Positions 32,428 to 43,735 of a stretch of DNA of 64,000 nt are shown here, in pieces. This stretch comes from Oopsacas minuta. Taxonomy: Eukaryota > Porifera > Hexactinellida > Lyssacinosida > Leucopsacidae. The position numbers and the translations under genes were made by a program. Each line of letters opens with the position of its first letter. The first letter of the stretch is position 1. The DNA is taken from the NCBI GenBank assembly GCA_024704765.1, contig JAKMXF010000344.1, positions 1 through 64,000 of the forward strand, written 5' to 3'. Under the pieces are notes generated by a model that was not told where the DNA came from, ran no database searches, and saw nothing but the letters and a program-made list of their open reading frames with translations.

Positions 32428-34860
32428 CAGAGCCGGATTAAGCAATTCCGAGGCCCTGGGCTAAATATTCAATCAGGCCTTCGAACGCTTTACACCTAAA
32501 ATTTATACAGAGTAAATTTGTTAAATGTATTTCACTAAAGTTTTGTAGAATTAATTATAGTATAAAATTATATGACATCCATCAAAAATTAACTTTTCGA
32601 GACTTCATTTCAACAAATATCCTTAGTACATCTTCAAATTAAACTTTTTTGAGTAGTTCGCTTTCAATTGACATGAGAGATAGGTAATTAAGTATTTTCT
32701 GTTTCATTTAAAATAAGTTTCAACTTTGAAAATGAGCGCTCTCCTGTTGCATTAGTTATCATGAGTGAAAAATATATACGCATCATAATTTCTACATTCG
32801 GAAATGTTGATACTAGTTGATAGTCAAATAAGATAACATAAATTTGTTGAACTGATACTAGGCCACAATTCCTGATTTCTAAATCCACGAAGTGACAAAA
32901 GTGCTTGTGTTCCTCTGTAAATTCTTCTCTAAGTCCGATCAGTATTCTTGTCTTAACCGTTCACATGCTAGTTCAATATCTTTTTCTGATATATGTCTGA
33001 ATTCATAAAGAAAGCCAAATAAATTATAGACCTGTTCATATGCTTCGATGCGTGTTGAGTGCTACAGATAAGTTGTCCAAAATGGGTAAAAACGAATCTA
33101 CACGGAATTTCAAACTTCCATCGAGAACTAATCTTCTGAATTGCCTTTCCAAACTGTTTTCTCTCTTAATTTGACGTTTTGTCGATTGTCTATACTCCTG
33201 ATTGATAACTTTGTCTTTTGCAGCCATTTCAAAGTAATCAAACTTCTCACGTAATTCAACAAAATCCATACAGTGCTTTCAAAAGTTTCACTGTTGTAGC
33301 AAGCTCCATTTTATCTTTTTGAAGTGCTTCGTTCGTTTTATGTATTCTTTTAAGAATCTGAAGCCAGAAATCTGTCATAAATACAGTTTTTAGATGAGAT
33401 AATTTAGAAGAGAATCGCCTTCCTGACGTGTTTCACATCTCTGCAGTTAATTTCCTGCGAGATCTTTCAATGCTACTTGAATTTGAGTGTATCCAAAAGA
33501 AAGTGATTTGATCGCATCAGCATGTGCTGACCATCTAGTGTCTCAAAGTCTCTTTACTATTGATAAATTTGATCCAAGTGGCTTTGTTAATACTGACCAT
33601 CGATAAGTTGATGCAGAAAAATACATACACATATTGGACTATTCCAAAAAAAGAGACTGCCTCAGCACAACTGTCAACAGCACATAATCCTAGTGAGTTG
33701 AGTGAATTTGCGGAACAGGTATGTATACCGCATTATAAATTACTTCACGTATTCGAGCTTGCATCCCTTTATATCGACCTGACATGTTAGAAGCATTGTC
33801 ATAAGATTGGCCCCTAATACCACCTACATAAATGCCCTGTTTCTTCAAGAATTGTAGGACTGTATTCGCAAGATTTTCGCCAGTATGACTTTCAATCGGA
33901 AGAAACTTGAGAAACCGTTCAGTTACTTGATGACTAGATTTTTCAATGTAACGAAGTGTAATTGTTAACTGATCGACATGACGGAAGTCAGGAATAGAAT
34001 CAACACTCAAAGGGAAATATTTTGCATCCTTAACTTCACTAGTAATAATTAGTAAAAGTTTCTCTCCCATTATTTGTATAACTTCTTCGCAGATTGTAGA
34101 AGATAAATACGATGCTCTGCCTTTCCCTATGTTACTATACTTTGCTAAATGATTGCTTAAAAATGGGTCAAACTCAGAAATGAGTCCGAGAATTCCAAGA
34201 TAATTTCCATTTTGTTCTGAATTAATTTGTTCATTTTGACCACGTAGAGCCAATCCACGGGTCGACAAAAACTCTACTGTTGACACAATTCTCTTCAACA
34301 CACTGTGCCAGTATTCTCTTTCTATCTGCAACTGAATTTCCAGTGAAGTGTTAATTCTTCCAGATAGTTTTCTTCTTGAAATCAACACAAACATAGAATT
34401 TCTATGACCTGAACTGTTCTCATGCTGTGTGATACAAGAAGATGCAGCTCCAGTCACAAATCCTCCATTAGAGAACTGAGATTTTACATCATCAAATAGT
34501 TTGCAAGCAAAGCAGAATATCAAACCAGTAGACGGCGAGTAGAGCAGCCATTCTCTTTTTATTTGTTCAGACTTGAACACTTGCTCTCGAATAGTAGTTA
34601 CTGATCTAGATAAAGAGTGGCCAAGGCACATTAGAAATTTTCTCAGGCCTTTCGAAGTGGTGAAGATATTAATAAGAAGACCATCACATGCAGTCATCCT
34701 AGCAAGAACGGCTGGGAAAGTTGAATCGTTTAGATAATAGTCAATTTTAGTGACCTTCGTACACTTAGATGTAATTCTTCTGTAGAGCCACCATCGCATT
34801 CCAATACATTTTGAGAACTTTACACTACGCTAGTTTCCACTTTGTGATCTTAGACAATGT
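32428..34860 (-). mobile_element. ZMYM1-type hAT element inserted in mariner
   Basis: The end CAGAGCCGGATTAAGC at 32428 is of the CAGGGCCGG type seen on ZMYM1-like hAT elements, and a related end is at 44675. The 8 bp before it, CCTGGAGG, would be the target duplication; its partner was not found, so the far boundary (34.8-35.0 kb) is approximate. The element carries a minus-strand transposase relic. Confidence 0.65.
32688..34799 (-). pseudogene. ZMYM1-like hAT transposase relic
   Basis: The largest frame (34799-33690, 369 codons) contains a TTF-type zinc finger region (REWLLYSPSTGLIFCFACKL, later HENSSGHRNSM), EFDPFLSNHL, the catalytic-Asp block FPLSVDSIPDFRHVDQLTIT and GQSYDNASNMSGRYKGMQAR. 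The frame then breaks. Later pieces (33269-33036 and 32888-32688) supply RRLVLDG-type linker and the C-terminal dimerisation end NVEIMMRIYFSLMITNATGE / RSFSKLKLI. The first 70 residues (NDSTFPAVLARMTACDGLLI) are not what usually precedes the TTF finger and look like another hAT lineage. Dead copy because of the broken middle and 3' part. Confidence 0.8.
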
Positions 34861-36500
34861 TTCAATATCTCAGCTCTGGCCAAAGCCATAAAAACATCTT
34901 GGTACTATGTAACACTAGAACTACTATGAAGCATTTAATCCGGATCGAGATTACAGAACTAATCCCGATATTGGATCCCGGATGTGAAATGGATCGAGAT
35001 ACTGGGATTGTAAGCCCTAAACTTCCGGCTTCGTAATAGGAATACGTTAGCCGATACAACAAATTACAAGTGATTTATATTGCAGAAACGATGCATATTT
35101 CGCGAATATATGTATGGCCATTAATACCATAGCCTACTAGACGTCAGGCCCATTAATAACTTGAATAGGAATACATAACCCGATGGAACATATTCCATGT
35201 GAATCTGTAAAGTAGAGACTGTACATTTTTGCCCGTATATTTGTATTACATATTCGAAGAAAAAAAATTATCAAGCATTATAACCTAAATATTTCATGTG
35301 TGAGTAAAATACTTATTAAGTAAGTATTTGATAACATATATTATTCTTTGATGCGTGGTAAATGGTTAAATATTGCATCTTTCATTTCGAAGAGGATGTA
35401 AGAAATGATCTATAGATACTTTAATACAAAATATCAACAATATCGTAATACAATGTTGGATCGTTCTTGAGTTGTATTAGAAGCCAGGGATTACATATTA
35501 TTATGAATATCCAATTATAACTCGATAATAGTGAGAATTATTGTCAAATCAATACCGTATAGCTAAATAATACTATCTAGTGATTCGCTGCTAGGTCACC
35601 GTGCGACAAGTTTGTGAATCCGATTTGACATAAAAATGTGTCGTCCCCGGTCTTGCTGTAACTGAAGGAGGAACATCTTTTGTATTACAAATTTTTTATA
35701 TTTTGCATAAAGGTTTATATGGGTGATTGCGTATATCCACTTTGAAATAAAAGATGCAATATTAAAGTCATATAAGACATCAAAATGGCATGTATTAAAA
35801 ATAATGCTTACTACGTATATACAATTTTGAGACTGTACTGAAATCTTGAGCATATACTGATTGACGATTATGCAATCCATTAATTCCGTCCAAATGGACC
35901 GTTTATGTATATATAAATCCTTTATTATTTATGATATAAGGCTAACGCATACCTAGCCCCAAATCCACAAGTTAATGCTTGAGCTTATGTATAAATATAT
36001 CGTATAGATCTTAGAAAATCCTCCTAAAATTATTACATTCCAAACAAAAGGCCAAATATCAAGTTTGAAGCTCTTAGGATATCCACAATCAATTTCGAAC
36101 ACCAAAATCAGTAAGGTTTAAATTCTACAATAAATCCTACATGTCAGCTAGAACAATTATAGACAGCAGAAGCCTCTTTATCGGGACACTTCTGGAGATT
36201 GGTGCCAATAATTCAGAAAACGAAGTCAAACCTGGAGGGGCCAACAAATGAAATTACTGATACTTCAATTTAAATTTCGCAAAAATAGGGTCTTTGCCTC
36301 TCAAACTAGGGGCTCCGGACACCCCAGCGATCCAAAACTGGTTTGAAATCTAACTACACAAATAGATTTCAAACTCGTAATTTTACGATCCAATATTTAT
36401 AAAAACAGTATTTACGAGTAGGGTATTATCCTGGGCATCAGGGTCCTACGTCTAAAATGGTTTTCCAATAATTTCATATGATAAAGAACTTACGTACGTC
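34861..36500. other. Unassigned stretch with one family-A repeat
   Basis: No gene was recognised. A copy of dispersed family A lies at 35440-35580. The remainder is AT-rich, with a mildly GC-richer patch near 36170-36350 that has no clear frame. Confidence 0.35.
35440..35580 (+). repeat. Dispersed repeat family A, copy 3
   Basis: Shows TCGTTCTTGAGTTGTATTAG, GCCAGGGAT, TGAATATCCAATTATAACTC and ATACCGTATAGCTAAATA in family order. Confidence 0.6.
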
Positions 36501-36947
36501 TTGGATGAATTTGCACACTTAAAAGTAAATTTGCCCAAACAATGGCTTAGTTCGGGTCGCATACCATTTGTAGAAAATACGATGAACTTCGAATCCTGCG
36601 AAGAAAAGATGAACGCAAAAATCATGCCAAGTGAAATTTGTACAAGAACATGCGTGGACTGTCTCCTTGAGGAGGTGCAACTATATTTAGCGGTCGTCAG
36701 CACAGTGGGAAAATCAGGCACTTCAGGGGAAATAGGCATGTTGGTAGTAACTTTGTTTTTGAAATTTTGTGTATATAGTAGTCGATGCAGAGAAATCGAT
36801 TGGAAAAGCCACAGTTTAGTCGATTTCATAAAATGCATAAGATTTATCGTTAATGCATTGATAATATATGAATTTTGGAAACCTATGGGTTATAAAAATG
36901 AATTTAATAATGTGTTGAAATTTTTGATAAGTCCTAGTTTCCACTGA
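36501..36947 (+). CDS. Unrecognised open frame, doubtful
   Basis: 148 codons from ATG 36501 (MDEFAHLKVNLPKQWLSSGR) to TGA 36947, Cys-containing in the middle (CTRTCVDCLLEEV). A 128-codon minus frame overlaps it, so openness alone is weak evidence. No domain, no splice signals that decide the matter, no repeat match. It could be an exon or chance. Confidence 0.2.
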   Translation: MDEFAHLKVNLPKQWLSSGRIPFVENTMNFESCEEKMNAKIMPSEICTRTCVDCLLEEVQLYLAVVSTVGKSGTSGEIGMLVVTLFLKFCVYSSRCREIDWKSHSLVDFIKCIRFIVNALIIYEFWKPMGYKNEFNNVLKFLISPSFH

Positions 36948-37783
36948 TATATTCCCATAATATTGTATTATGAAGAAGATCATAACGATGTTAGATCAGA
37001 ATATGTATTGGTAAGGCAAAATAGCTAATAGAAAGTCAGGAAAATAGTTCAATGGAATGCAGTTACAGTTCGTTTTAATAGTTTGTAAATATATCCAGAT
37101 TTATCACGAACACTTGGTTGAATTGCTATCTTGGTGGAGGGTTATGAAATGGATAGAACAAATCTATACTGATTCTAACACAATTGGCTCCCAAAATCGT
37201 CCATATTTAGTCGTTATCCAAATACCAGTATATCCAAAGGATTTCTAAATTTTAGAAGTGATATGCAGACAAATAACCTAAGTGTATTGTGGGTGCATTT
37301 GGCCGCGTCTAGAATTAATATTATAACAAAGCCTTTTTTTAGCTTCCTATATATTTGTATAAACTATCTACTCACGATAAGTTTGAGGACCGTGAATAGA
37401 AGGTGCAGACATGTCCGAAACGGATATTTCCACCTAATTTACAACCAATATTTTGTAAAAGTCTGAGAATCACAACCAACTGTAATAATTTCAATAGACA
37501 CTCTAGATTTTGAATAAACAATGATGTTAAGTTTAAAGCTATATAACTTGATCTAAAATAATGTACAAATGGTTACATACAATTGATTATGAAACCACAA
37601 GTTAGCATTTTCGAAATTGATATATACTTTCCTAAGTATTTACAATAACTCAATGAGTTCAAGTCTCACAAGCACAAAATTTAGAATTCTAGGAAATAAA
37701 AGAATTTTCAAATAACGAGGATGAAATCTAAACAATCTAAGCATGTCAAAAATATCAATTTCCACCTATTTGCATACTGTAGT
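36948..37783. other. AT-rich stretch without recognisable gene
   Basis: Only short shadow frames. Confidence 0.35.
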
Positions 37784-38015
37784 CAGCGGCGTAGACAGGT
37801 GGCGCGATATGATATTTACTACTATCAGGTTAATTTATGGACATTCAAAAAATTAAAAATTACATTAATAAATACAATACTATATTTAATTGATTTAATA
37901 TCTAGACAAAAGGATAAAACGTTAGTTAAACTGGTATGGTGGTAAAATAGTTTTGAATACAATAGTGCTAAAGGTGGCGCCACCTCACTTATAGAGTTAC
38001 CTACGCCCCTCGCTG
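37784..38015. mobile_element. MITE, 232 bp, CAGCGGCGTAG-type ends
   Basis: The left end CAGCGGCGTAGACAGGTGGC and the inverted right end CAGCGAGGGGCGTAGGTAAC share CAGCG and GGCGTAG(G/A) text, and both arms then contain GGTGGCGC. The centre is very AT-rich. CAG...CTG ends suggest a hAT-type MITE, but the flanking duplication is unclear (GTAGT / TAGTA). It lies just past the 3' end of RAD1. Confidence 0.6.
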
Positions 38016-38146
38016 TAGTACACTTAAGCAAAATCTGAGGCACGGATTGTTTAGCATACGGACGCGGGGAAGTCGCTTAGCGACATAGCAAGTAGAACTC
38101 TATTAATACTTAATAACTATGGTATCAAAGGAGCCAGTTTATATAC

Positions 38147-39007
38147 TTAAATATTCGCTTCCAATGGAACGCTCAGAAATTCAATAAAACCAACTTTGTT
38201 AACTTCAGAATTAATGATAAATTGAATACACAACATTCCGCCATTATTAATTCTGAATGAAGATTTCAATGCATATTGTAATGCTTTTGAGAAATTCTTA
38301 AGAGAAGAGAGTTTGTACACAAAAGAAGATTCTTGTAGTGGAGAATAAAATTTCATTTTCTCAAAATTATCAGGATTATTGTGAATATCAATCTGACAAT
38401 GTCCTAAAGCTCCTTTCGAAAGAAACCTCAATAACTGTTCTTTTGGAGATAATTGTATCTCAAGGATTGTATTGTTCATATCAAGATGACTGATAATGTC
38501 CTTCAAACTTTCTGGCTTCAGTACAAAATGACATAGTATAGATTCCTTTTCAAAGGCAAAGTCTAAGGTTTCGTACGGGTATTGTGTAGAAATTGTACCT
38601 TCAATAACAACTCCATGTTCTTCTAAAACTAACATAAGAGGAGCATGCTTCCGATAATTAATAAACAAAGTGAGATGATTAGGAGAATTTCCAAAAATCT
38701 GAAGAAATTCTAACAATAATGTGAGATTGAGTTGAAAATATATTTCCTCAGGCAACAATCGAAACACTTCAAACATTAGTTTTGGGATAAAACAACTTGA
38801 GCTAGAGGAATTGGTCAAACAATTCGTGAACTTTAAACCGCGAGAGGAAACGAAACAAATACATTTTTCTGAGAAATGAATTCCTTTAAGAATTCTCTTA
38901 AAAATTTTAGGGTGTTCCATTTTTACATATAATAAAGGTTCTTCAACAAAATGATCAGTGCCCAACTTATACTCTTTTGAAGATTTCAAGTTATCATGTT
39001 TTTTCAT
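38147..39007 (-). CDS. RAD1: RAD1 checkpoint clamp subunit homolog
   Basis: RAD1 joins RAD9 and HUS1 in the 9-1-1 ring, a PCNA-like clamp loaded at damaged DNA in the nucleus to activate ATR signalling. From the ATG at 39007 the protein is 286 residues, close to the usual 280 or so. An in-frame ATG at 39073 would add 22 hydrophobic residues with no family counterpart, so I prefer the shorter start. Family blocks in order: KRILKGIHFSEKCICFVSSR near the N-terminus, FQLNLTLLLEFLQIFG, APLMLVLEEHGVV, TQYPYETLDFAF, SLKDIISHLDM, SSLKNFSKALQYALKSSFRI, NNGGMLCIQFIIN and FIEFLSVP at the end. The frame is intact and uninterrupted by introns. This is the only convincing host gene in the window, surrounded by transposons. 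Confidence 0.85.
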   Translation of the reverse strand: MKKHDNLKSSKEYKLGTDHFVEEPLLYVKMEHPKIFKRILKGIHFSEKCICFVSSRGLKFTNCLTNSSSSSCFIPKLMFEVFRLLPEEIYFQLNLTLLLEFLQIFGNSPNHLTLFINYRKHAPLMLVLEEHGVVIEGTISTQYPYETLDFAFEKESILCHFVLKPESLKDIISHLDMNNTILEIQLSPKEQLLRFLSKGALGHCQIDIHNNPDNFEKMKFYSPLQESSFVYKLSSLKNFSKALQYALKSSFRINNGGMLCIQFIINSEVNKVGFIEFLSVPLEANI

Positions 39008-39073
39008 TAAAGCTACATAAGTAATGAGGAAATGGAGCTGGTAAACAATATTAGTCAGAAAGAGAGTAGTCAA

Positions 39074-39905
39074 TATTCATTATTTTTTCGTCAACATAAT
39101 CACAGTCTCCCAAAAATTAATAATTGGCATCTTGAGGCTAAAAAATATCTTTCAGCCGGGAAGGTACACTTGAAGTATCATAAACCCTAGTGGCATAGCG
39201 AGGGAGTGAAAGGGGTGCACAAGCACCCACCTTTTCCGTAGTACACAAATCTACACGTGGTACGATGTGTGTTTTAGGATCTCTCTGTTACCTTAAGGAT
39301 TTTACCATATTGAATAGTTCAAACTGACACCTCCCTAGAGTTATATTTACTGATTAATCCTCAAATAAATGACCTGAAGATCCTGATGAAATGCCTGAAC
39401 TAGACGATTGGAAAATACTGATGTCCCTGGATTTTTTTGTTTATATTGTTTGTGATATAATTGCTGTAATGTTTGCATCTGTTTATGTGTTTCGGGTTAG
39501 GCTTCTCATCTTAGGAGCTATCTGGTTAGATTACAACCTGGTAAGTTTAGCTAGCTCATTCAATATTCATAATTTAGACAATCCTCTAGGGGATGAGAGC
39601 GATGATTTTTGTTGTTTTTTGTTTATGGATGTTTTGTAAGGGCAATCTAGCCTAATGGCTACAAATTTAAATAACTCTTCCTCTTCGTGTATGCATAGAG
39701 TATTACAAAATTCTCAACTAATACGTATCGAAATATGAAAAATTTGATGGATTTATACAATCATTAACTTCACTCTTTGGGTTCAGGTGTCCTGGGAAAT
39801 TAGAAATTTGAATACACGATTATTACAATATATTCACACTTATCTGCTTGCATTATGTGTATCAATAATCTTACAAACAATATATTGATTAAACTATCTG
39901 TTTAA
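39074..39905. other. Region upstream of RAD1, no firm gene
   Basis: A plus frame at 39391-39639 encodes a short hydrophobic peptide (VRLLILGAIWLDYNLVSLAS) that I cannot assign. It starts about 320 bp from RAD1 in divergent orientation and could be a first exon or chance. No TATA or other promoter element can be argued. Confidence 0.25.
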
Positions 39906-40056
39906 GGGGCCGTTCAAACGTTACGTAACGCTAAAAATGGGGGGAGGTGGTATACCAAGTGTGACAAATTTTGTAACTACAAAACAATAAAAAAACAAGA
40001 CACAAAGTGTAATGTTAAATCTTAGAGAAATTGTATACTTAACGATTGAACAGCCC
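39906..40056. mobile_element. MITE with GGGGCCGTTCAA ends and TTAA duplication
   Basis: 151 bp bounded by GGGGCCGTTCAAACG and, inverted, GGGCTGTTCAATCG, flanked on both sides by TTAA (39902-39905 and 40057-40060). It shares ends and internal TGTGACA text with the element at 14223-14382. TTAA duplication is the hallmark of piggyBac-type integration, but the GGGG terminus is unusual for that group. Confidence 0.75.
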
Positions 40057-40060
40057 TTAA

Positions 40061-40809
40061 GTAGAAGAAATATAAAGGGTCTTTCTATGGGACCATGACG
40101 AATTTGGTAGATTGACAGATTTGGAAAAATACTGCTTTCCATATTTTTAGCACATCACTATTGAAGAATTGTATTATTCTCAATATCATTCCAGAACACT
40201 CATGTTGGCGTGGGTGTGATGCCCCGTTATCTTGATATGGGGATTCCCATATAGATAGTGTTCTCTGTAATCGTAAAACAATTAGGAATGGGGTTCAATT
40301 CGAGATTTATGAACGAGTTGTGAATTAGCAAGGCGTAGTTAAGGGGTTGCTAGGATTTATTGTACTCTTTTGAGAATCGTCAAGAAATGAGCTACAAAAT
40401 AATGTTCAATAGAACACAATTTTCATGTATAAATTATGGATAAAAATAATTATTGATGTCGATCAGATGGTTGGTCTGAGAATTACTGTTCGGTTATTGC
40501 CATCTTGTCAAAACCTAAAAATAGAATACAAAGAAAAGAGTGGAATCAGCAATGTCAAGAATGTATACAATTTGCAGGGTTATCACGGAATTCTTAATCA
40601 TAGACACCAACCAATAACTCTCCATATACAGGTCATCACACCGTTTTTACGATTTATTGCGAAATATCGACAAGTAAGGATAATAATAGTTTCTATGAAA
40701 AATATGACCCTAACATATAAGACTGAGTTGGTGGCGTACCAAGCACTTTTGGCACCCCTCTTTCTGTAAATTATACAATATATAGCTAAGTATGTATATT
40801 GTACATATC
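40061..40809. other. Unassigned AT-rich stretch
   Basis: Frames at 40425-40769 (plus) and on the opposite strand have no recognisable motif. Confidence 0.35.
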
Positions 40810-41243
40810 CTGGGTCGGCCCAAAAAACCGGACCCTAAGCACATTTCAGGCCAACTTGAAACTATTAGTAAAACAAAGCAATAAAAATCTATTTGTTCTA
40901 TGTAAAGATATGTTAGTGAATCTAAAGACGAGGTAATAGAGTATTCAGTAGAAGTCTTAGCGAGTTGAGAGAATTTTTGAAACGCCATCCTTCAAGGAAA
41001 TTACAGAAAACTTTTGCTTATATTTGATGTTAAAAATGCGTCCTAGAAATCTAGAATTCATGGTTGGATTAAGAAATATCAGACTGAGAGAGCCGTCAAA
41101 AACCTAAATAATAAGTCTGAAGGCCGTGCAAGTCATCCCGGGAAAAATAGTTCAGAAGAATGTAACGGGAAATTTGGTCAAAATCCAAAAATGGGAATAT
41201 TGTTATTGTGTTTATCTAGAACATAAGCTCTAATCCTCTACCA

Positions 41244-43735
41244 CATTGGTTCCCAACCTATGGGTCGCGAAGCACATTTTGTTGGGTCGCAGGCTATTCT
41301 CAATACTATTAAAATGTAAACATGTTTGCATTGAAAGTACCATATGTAAACAATATTGACAAGCTAAATTATTGTTATTTATTCTTTCGCGTTTTATATC
41401 CTTGTATCAAATACAGTCTGTTAATGATTGTGTAAATGGTTTGCATATTCTAGGGAGTAGTAGTTATTACATAACCAATTGCATTTGCATGCAACAGTTA
41501 ATAACACAGGCTTACAAAAAATGTTTTGTTGTAGTTGTTTTTATTTTGATCACTGATTTAGACTAATATGAGTACGCTGATTCCGAATCTGAAGCCCATT
41601 TTGCTCCATCAGCACTTAATTTTACAATTTTCAACTTGCAAAATCGCAAAATTGCTAAAATTTCGAAAAATAATGCTTTCATCCTTAAATTGTGGATAAT
41701 TTCGAATTATAGTCCCACGCTCACATGGATAATATTATTTTTATACAATATGTTTTAATTAGTTTGACTTGTGTAGAGATGGCGGGTGTATCACGCGAAC
41801 GACCTTACCATGACAAATTCATTGAGTTGGGTTTCTTTTATGTGACAGATCGTGGAGTCCAGAAACCTCAGTGCGTTATTTGTTACGAAGTACTTTCGAA
41901 TGAATCTATGAAGCATAACAAGTTACAACGACACCTGTCCTCCAAACATTCAGCGTACAAAGATAGAGATCGCTCCTTTTTCGACAGGAAGTTAACCGCC
42001 CTTAGAAATACCCGCTTGGATAAACAAGGTAAATGTCAGCAAATCAATGAAAATGCTCTGGAAGCTTCATATCGTGTTTCGTTGCGCATTGCAAAAGCTA
42101 AAAGTCCACACACGATCGGTGTGGAACTGATAATGCCATGTGCTAAGGAAATGGTTTCTCTCATGATCGGAGAAGACATGGTTAGTAAACTCGGAATCAT
42201 ACCTCTCTCAAATAACACTGTTCATCGCAGAATTTGTGACATGAGTGAAGACACCACTGCACAAAATATTGCTGCTATCAAGGAGTCACTTTGGCACGCA
42301 ATGCAGCTGGATGAATCAACGGATATTGCATCATGCGCGCAATTGATAGTTTGGGTCAGATTTATCAAAGATGGTGATTTCGTCGACGAGCCTTTACTGT
42401 GCAAATCATTGGAAACGAAAACTAAAGGTGAGGACATTTTCACCAAAATCGATGCCTTTTACAATAAAGAAGGCCTGGACTTCAATAAATTAATTGGATC
42501 AACAACAGATGGAGCTCCTCCAATGCTTGGGAAACATTCTGGCTTTAAAGCGAAATTACAGCAAGTGGCTCCTCATACATTTATGATACATTGCATGATC
42601 CACCGAGAAGCGCTGGCTGCTCGTACAATGCCAGAAAGCCTGATGAACGTTTTTTCTCAGGTGATCAAAATCGTAAATCACATAAAATTGAGTGCTCTAA
42701 ACACGAGGTTATTCAAATTGTTCTGTGATGAAATGGACGCTGACCACATGAGCTTACTCTTCTACACTCAAGTACGATGGCTCTCACGAGGAAACGTTAT
42801 TCTGCGTGTTTACGAGCTACGTCAAGAGTTAAAAGAGTTCTTACGCACACAGATGAAGAATGAATGGGTGGCAATGCTCGAGTCCAGTAACTGGCTTGCT
42901 AAGTTGTGCTATTTGAGTGACATTTTTGAACGTATCAATGTGCTGAATCGTACGCTTCAAGGCAAAGACACGAACCTGATGCTCTTCCATGACAAAATAA
43001 AAGGGTTTCTTGCAACACTGGGTTTGTTAAAAGATAAAGTGAGTCGCAGCCGTTTTGTATTATTTCCACGCCTCTCTGTACACATGGAAGAATCCGAAAA
43101 CATCGAAATCGAGCCTCTTTCTTACGAAATTACTGAACATATTCAGTCACTGATTAGTCAATTTGAAAACTACTTCCCCAAGCTCGACGTCCAGTCATTC
43201 ACCGTAGCTCGAGACCCTTTCAGTGCACCATTAGACGCCATCACTGACGATGATATCACTGAAGAGGAGCTCGTAAGACTGAAGCAGGATTCCGGAGCGA
43301 AAGCATTATTTCAGTCCGCATCTTTGCACAGTTTCTGGTGTAAAATGCTCCAATCATACCCACGTCTGTCGGAGAAGGTAATGTGGCTCCTAATGCCGTA
43401 CCCTTCGACCTACTTATGTGAACAGTCGTTCTCTACAATGGTAGTGATGAAAACGAAGCACAGGAATCGGCTTGAAATAGAAAAGGACATGATTGTTGCA
43501 TTATCATCCACCAAGCCCCGCATTGGAAAACTGGTTGCTGAAAAACAGGCTCAACCATCACATTGATCATATGATACTAATCTTGCTTAGGGTGACATTA
43601 TCAATAATTCGTTGCAATGAATGATAATGAAGTACGTATCATAGTAACATATATGCCTTCGATTTTTTGAGGGGTCGCGCTCTAATGCTGGTTTCTGAAA
43701 TGGGGTCGCAGCCAGAAAAAGGTTGGGAACCACTG
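41244..43735 (+). mobile_element. Apparently intact hAT element (ZBED/SCAND3-like lineage)
   Basis: 2,492 bp with ends CATTGGTTCCCAACCT and, inverted, CAGTGGTTCCCAACCTTTTT, flanked by the perfect 8-bp duplication CTCTACCA (41236-41243 and 43736-43743). Subterminal GGGTCGC motifs occur near both ends (41262 region; 43670-43710), possible transposase binding sites. The single gene inside has no interruption. Confidence 0.92.
41725..43566 (+). CDS. hAT transposase, BED zinc finger, full length
   Basis: 613 codons, uninterrupted. It cuts and pastes DNA in the nucleus. BED-type finger: C50, C53, H70, H75 (PQCVICYEVL...LQRHLSSKH). Then SPHTIGVELIMPCAKEMV and NNTVHRRICDMSED. Catalytic core: QLDESTDIASCAQLI with D196, STTDGAPPMLG with D262, the RWLSRGN block with W352, and YLCEQSFSTM with E566, leading into the C-terminal dimerisation region that ends AEKQAQPSH. 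All three acidic residues of the RNase-H-like site are present. ATG 41725 is the longest start; the second ATG at 41779 (MAGVSRERPYHD) may be the real one, since the preceding 18 residues are hydrophobic and unlike the family. Related domesticated genes exist in vertebrates, but ends and target duplication show this is a transposon gene. Confidence 0.93.
   Translation: MDNIIFIQYVLISLTCVEMAGVSRERPYHDKFIELGFFYVTDRGVQKPQCVICYEVLSNESMKHNKLQRHLSSKHSAYKDRDRSFFDRKLTALRNTRLDKQGKCQQINENALEASYRVSLRIAKAKSPHTIGVELIMPCAKEMVSLMIGEDMVSKLGIIPLSNNTVHRRICDMSEDTTAQNIAAIKESLWHAMQLDESTDIASCAQLIVWVRFIKDGDFVDEPLLCKSLETKTKGEDIFTKIDAFYNKEGLDFNKLIGSTTDGAPPMLGKHSGFKAKLQQVAPHTFMIHCMIHREALAARTMPESLMNVFSQVIKIVNHIKLSALNTRLFKLFCDEMDADHMSLLFYTQVRWLSRGNVILRVYELRQELKEFLRTQMKNEWVAMLESSNWLAKLCYLSDIFERINVLNRTLQGKDTNLMLFHDKIKGFLATLGLLKDKVSRSRFVLFPRLSVHMEESENIEIEPLSYEITEHIQSLISQFENYFPKLDVQSFTVARDPFSAPLDAITDDDITEEELVRLKQDSGAKALFQSASLHSFWCKMLQSYPRLSEKVMWLLMPYPSTYLCEQSFSTMVVMKTKHRNRLEIEKDMIVALSSTKPRIGKLVAEKQAQPSH

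Noticed and set aside
36231-36238. CCTGGAGG as the second copy of the hAT target duplication at 32420-32427
   Set aside because: The bases before it are not a hAT end; an 8-bp match over a few kb can arise by chance.
38147-39073. HUS1 or PCNA rather than RAD1
   Set aside because: The order and text of the conserved blocks fit RAD1 specifically (IHF start block, LMLVLEEHG, TQxPxETLDF, LDM, FIEF end).
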